Source: Leptolyngbya sp. FACHB-8
Lineage (GTDB): Bacteria > Cyanobacteriota > Cyanobacteriia > Elainellales > Elainellaceae
NCBI RefSeq assembly: GCF_014695575.1
Contig: NZ_JACJOO010000070.1
Span: 1 to 54,628, forward strand
Direction: 5' to 3'
Length of the DNA: 54,628 nt
Of this stretch, positions 53,977 to 54,628 are shown one piece after another. The position numbers and the translations under genes were made by a program. The notes under the pieces are model-generated. The model did no database searches. It was not told the origin of the DNA and saw only the letters and a list, made by a program, of their open reading frames with translations. Within the stretch, counting starts at the first letter, position 1. Every line of letters starts with the position of its first letter.

Positions 53977-54255
53977 TTGGAACAGTCGTCTCAACCTGAA
54001 AAAAATCAATTTCTTTATCCGGCCGGTCACTACCGGGGTGAATTTTCGTTGGAGAACGTTACGTTCAACGCGAATCTGCAAGAGTTTGCCCAACGTGTTG
54101 GGTTTGTCTGCAATCTTGAAACGGGTGGCAAGCTAAGTCCCGAGCAAGCCTACGAAGAGATTCGTACTCTTTGGGATCGCCTACGGGAATCTAAGAAAAA
54201 CTTGTTAGATCATCCTGAGTATCCCAAACCGGAGCTGCCGCCCGATACAGAGTGA
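53977..54255 (+). CDS. DUF7219-like small protein
   Basis: A 92-residue soluble protein. NQFLYPAGHYRGEFSLENVTFNANLQEFAQRV, then LETGGKLSPEQAYEEIRTLWDRLRESKK, fits a cyanobacterial family I believe is DUF7219. I placed the start at TTG 53977 because a strong GGAGG lies eight bases upstream; the longer frame begins with ATG at 53911 with no ribosome site. A terminator follows at 54308. Confidence 0.7.
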   Translation: MEQSSQPEKNQFLYPAGHYRGEFSLENVTFNANLQEFAQRVGFVCNLETGGKLSPEQAYEEIRTLWDRLRESKKNLLDHPEYPKPELPPDTE

Positions 54256-54307
54256 GCCCTTCAATGAGGGATAATTCCCTGATCTAAGCAAAGTTGCCAG
54301 CTACTAG

Positions 54308-54337
54308 AAACCCGGTGTTTTCCAAAACACCGGGTTT
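54308..54337 (+). terminator. Intrinsic terminator
   Basis: A 14-bp perfect stem (AAACCCGGTGTTTT with complement) with a 2-base loop and T-rich downstream bases (TGTGTTTTT), 50 bases past the DUF7219-like gene. Confidence 0.75.
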
Positions 54338-54413
54338 TGTGTTTTTCCCAGCGTTTTAAGTCACTACTATGCTGGGCTGTATAAATAAAAGGTGTAGTGG
54401 AAGGGGCACGGCC

Positions 54414-54518
54414 TAAGGAGGTTTCTGCATAAGAATTTACCCAGAATGTTGGTGCTTTGCCCGCGAAGCGGGCAAAGCACCAACATTCTGGGGGTAATTT
54501 CATTACTGGAAATTTGGC
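54414..54518. mobile_element. Palindromic element, family D copy 3 (inverted)
   Basis: A further copy of the family D element, in reverse orientation: starts TAAGGAGGTTTCTGC and runs to about GGAAAT, with the same hairpin as copy 1 (loop in GCGAAGC). The right terminus is truncated or diverged (the expected CTCCTAA is missing). The window ends 110 bases later with nothing else visible. Confidence 0.8.
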
Positions 54519-54628
54519 GTTGCACAGTAGAGAATGATTTAAGTAAATACTGGAATCCGATGATGCTTGAGATAGTAAATGAGTAACTGGACTGAGAGGG
54601 TTAACATCTCGACCGACTTGGAGTAACA

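Noticed and set aside
1-54628. CRISPR array
   Set aside because: The repeats are inverted, not regularly spaced direct repeats with spacers, and no cas gene is present.
1-54628. tRNA and rRNA genes
   Set aside because: I found no cloverleaf-like sequence with a TPsiC arm or conserved rRNA segments.

Overview
This window looks like a chromosomal segment of a cyanobacterium. It carries genes for plant-type carotenoid desaturation (crtQ and a CrtD-like desaturase), a probable Psb32/TLP18.3 photosystem II repair factor, a CCB-type cytochrome b6 assembly factor, a cobalamin gene, and very many HIP1 octamers (GCGATCGC), the signature repeat of cyanobacteria. The mix suggests a filamentous or Leptolyngbya/Oscillatoria-like genome, but genus is a guess. 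I see no rRNA, tRNA, CRISPR array or transposase gene.

Layout. 0.2-16 kb: M16 peptidase, crtD, MFS transporter, hotdog thioesterase, tandem universal stress protein, DedA protein, an SRPBCC protein next to crtQ, a membrane adenylate cyclase, a CCB protein, a PadR regulator and a NarL-type response regulator. 16-25.5 kb: DUF554 protein, CDF metal exporter, an AP-site pair (xthA plus HMCES/YedK-like SRAP), an Eco57I-like orphan methylase, ssb, and a large nucleotidyltransferase/mutase-like fusion. 26-36 kb: a 59-aa small protein, a methyltransferase, lipid/membrane-related proteins, cobH, psb32 and a DUF948-YtxH pair. 36-45 kb: secreted CHAT-domain protein, hydrolase-SDR pair, NmrA-like SDR, Na+/H+ antiporter and small hypotheticals. 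45.6-54.6 kb: DUF3052-like protein, TIGR02587/TIGR02588 pair, 2-Cys peroxiredoxin, avtA, secreted protein overlapping rimM, SLOG-fold protein and a DUF7219-like protein.

The genes are mostly ordinary housekeeping and stress functions in short operons. The striking content is between them. More than 40 long, mostly near-perfect inverted repeats fill the intergenic regions. Many fall into families with shared ends: family A (three 124-bp copies, each with a 4-bp target duplication), family B (three copies, each with a 9-bp duplication), family C (three copies, two with a 5-bp duplication), family D (three copies of about 105 bp) and family E (two copies, one with a 4-bp duplication). These duplications can be read directly at both ends, so the families behave as non-autonomous palindromic transposable elements (MITE-like). 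Their ends are conserved, while the inner hairpins are swapped or co-vary on both arms. Many hairpins close with a three-base GAA/TTC loop, often in the context GCGAAGC. This system of palindromic elements is my candidate for the novel biology in the window. Start codons below were moved from the longest reading frame when a better ATG or Shine-Dalgarno was visible.
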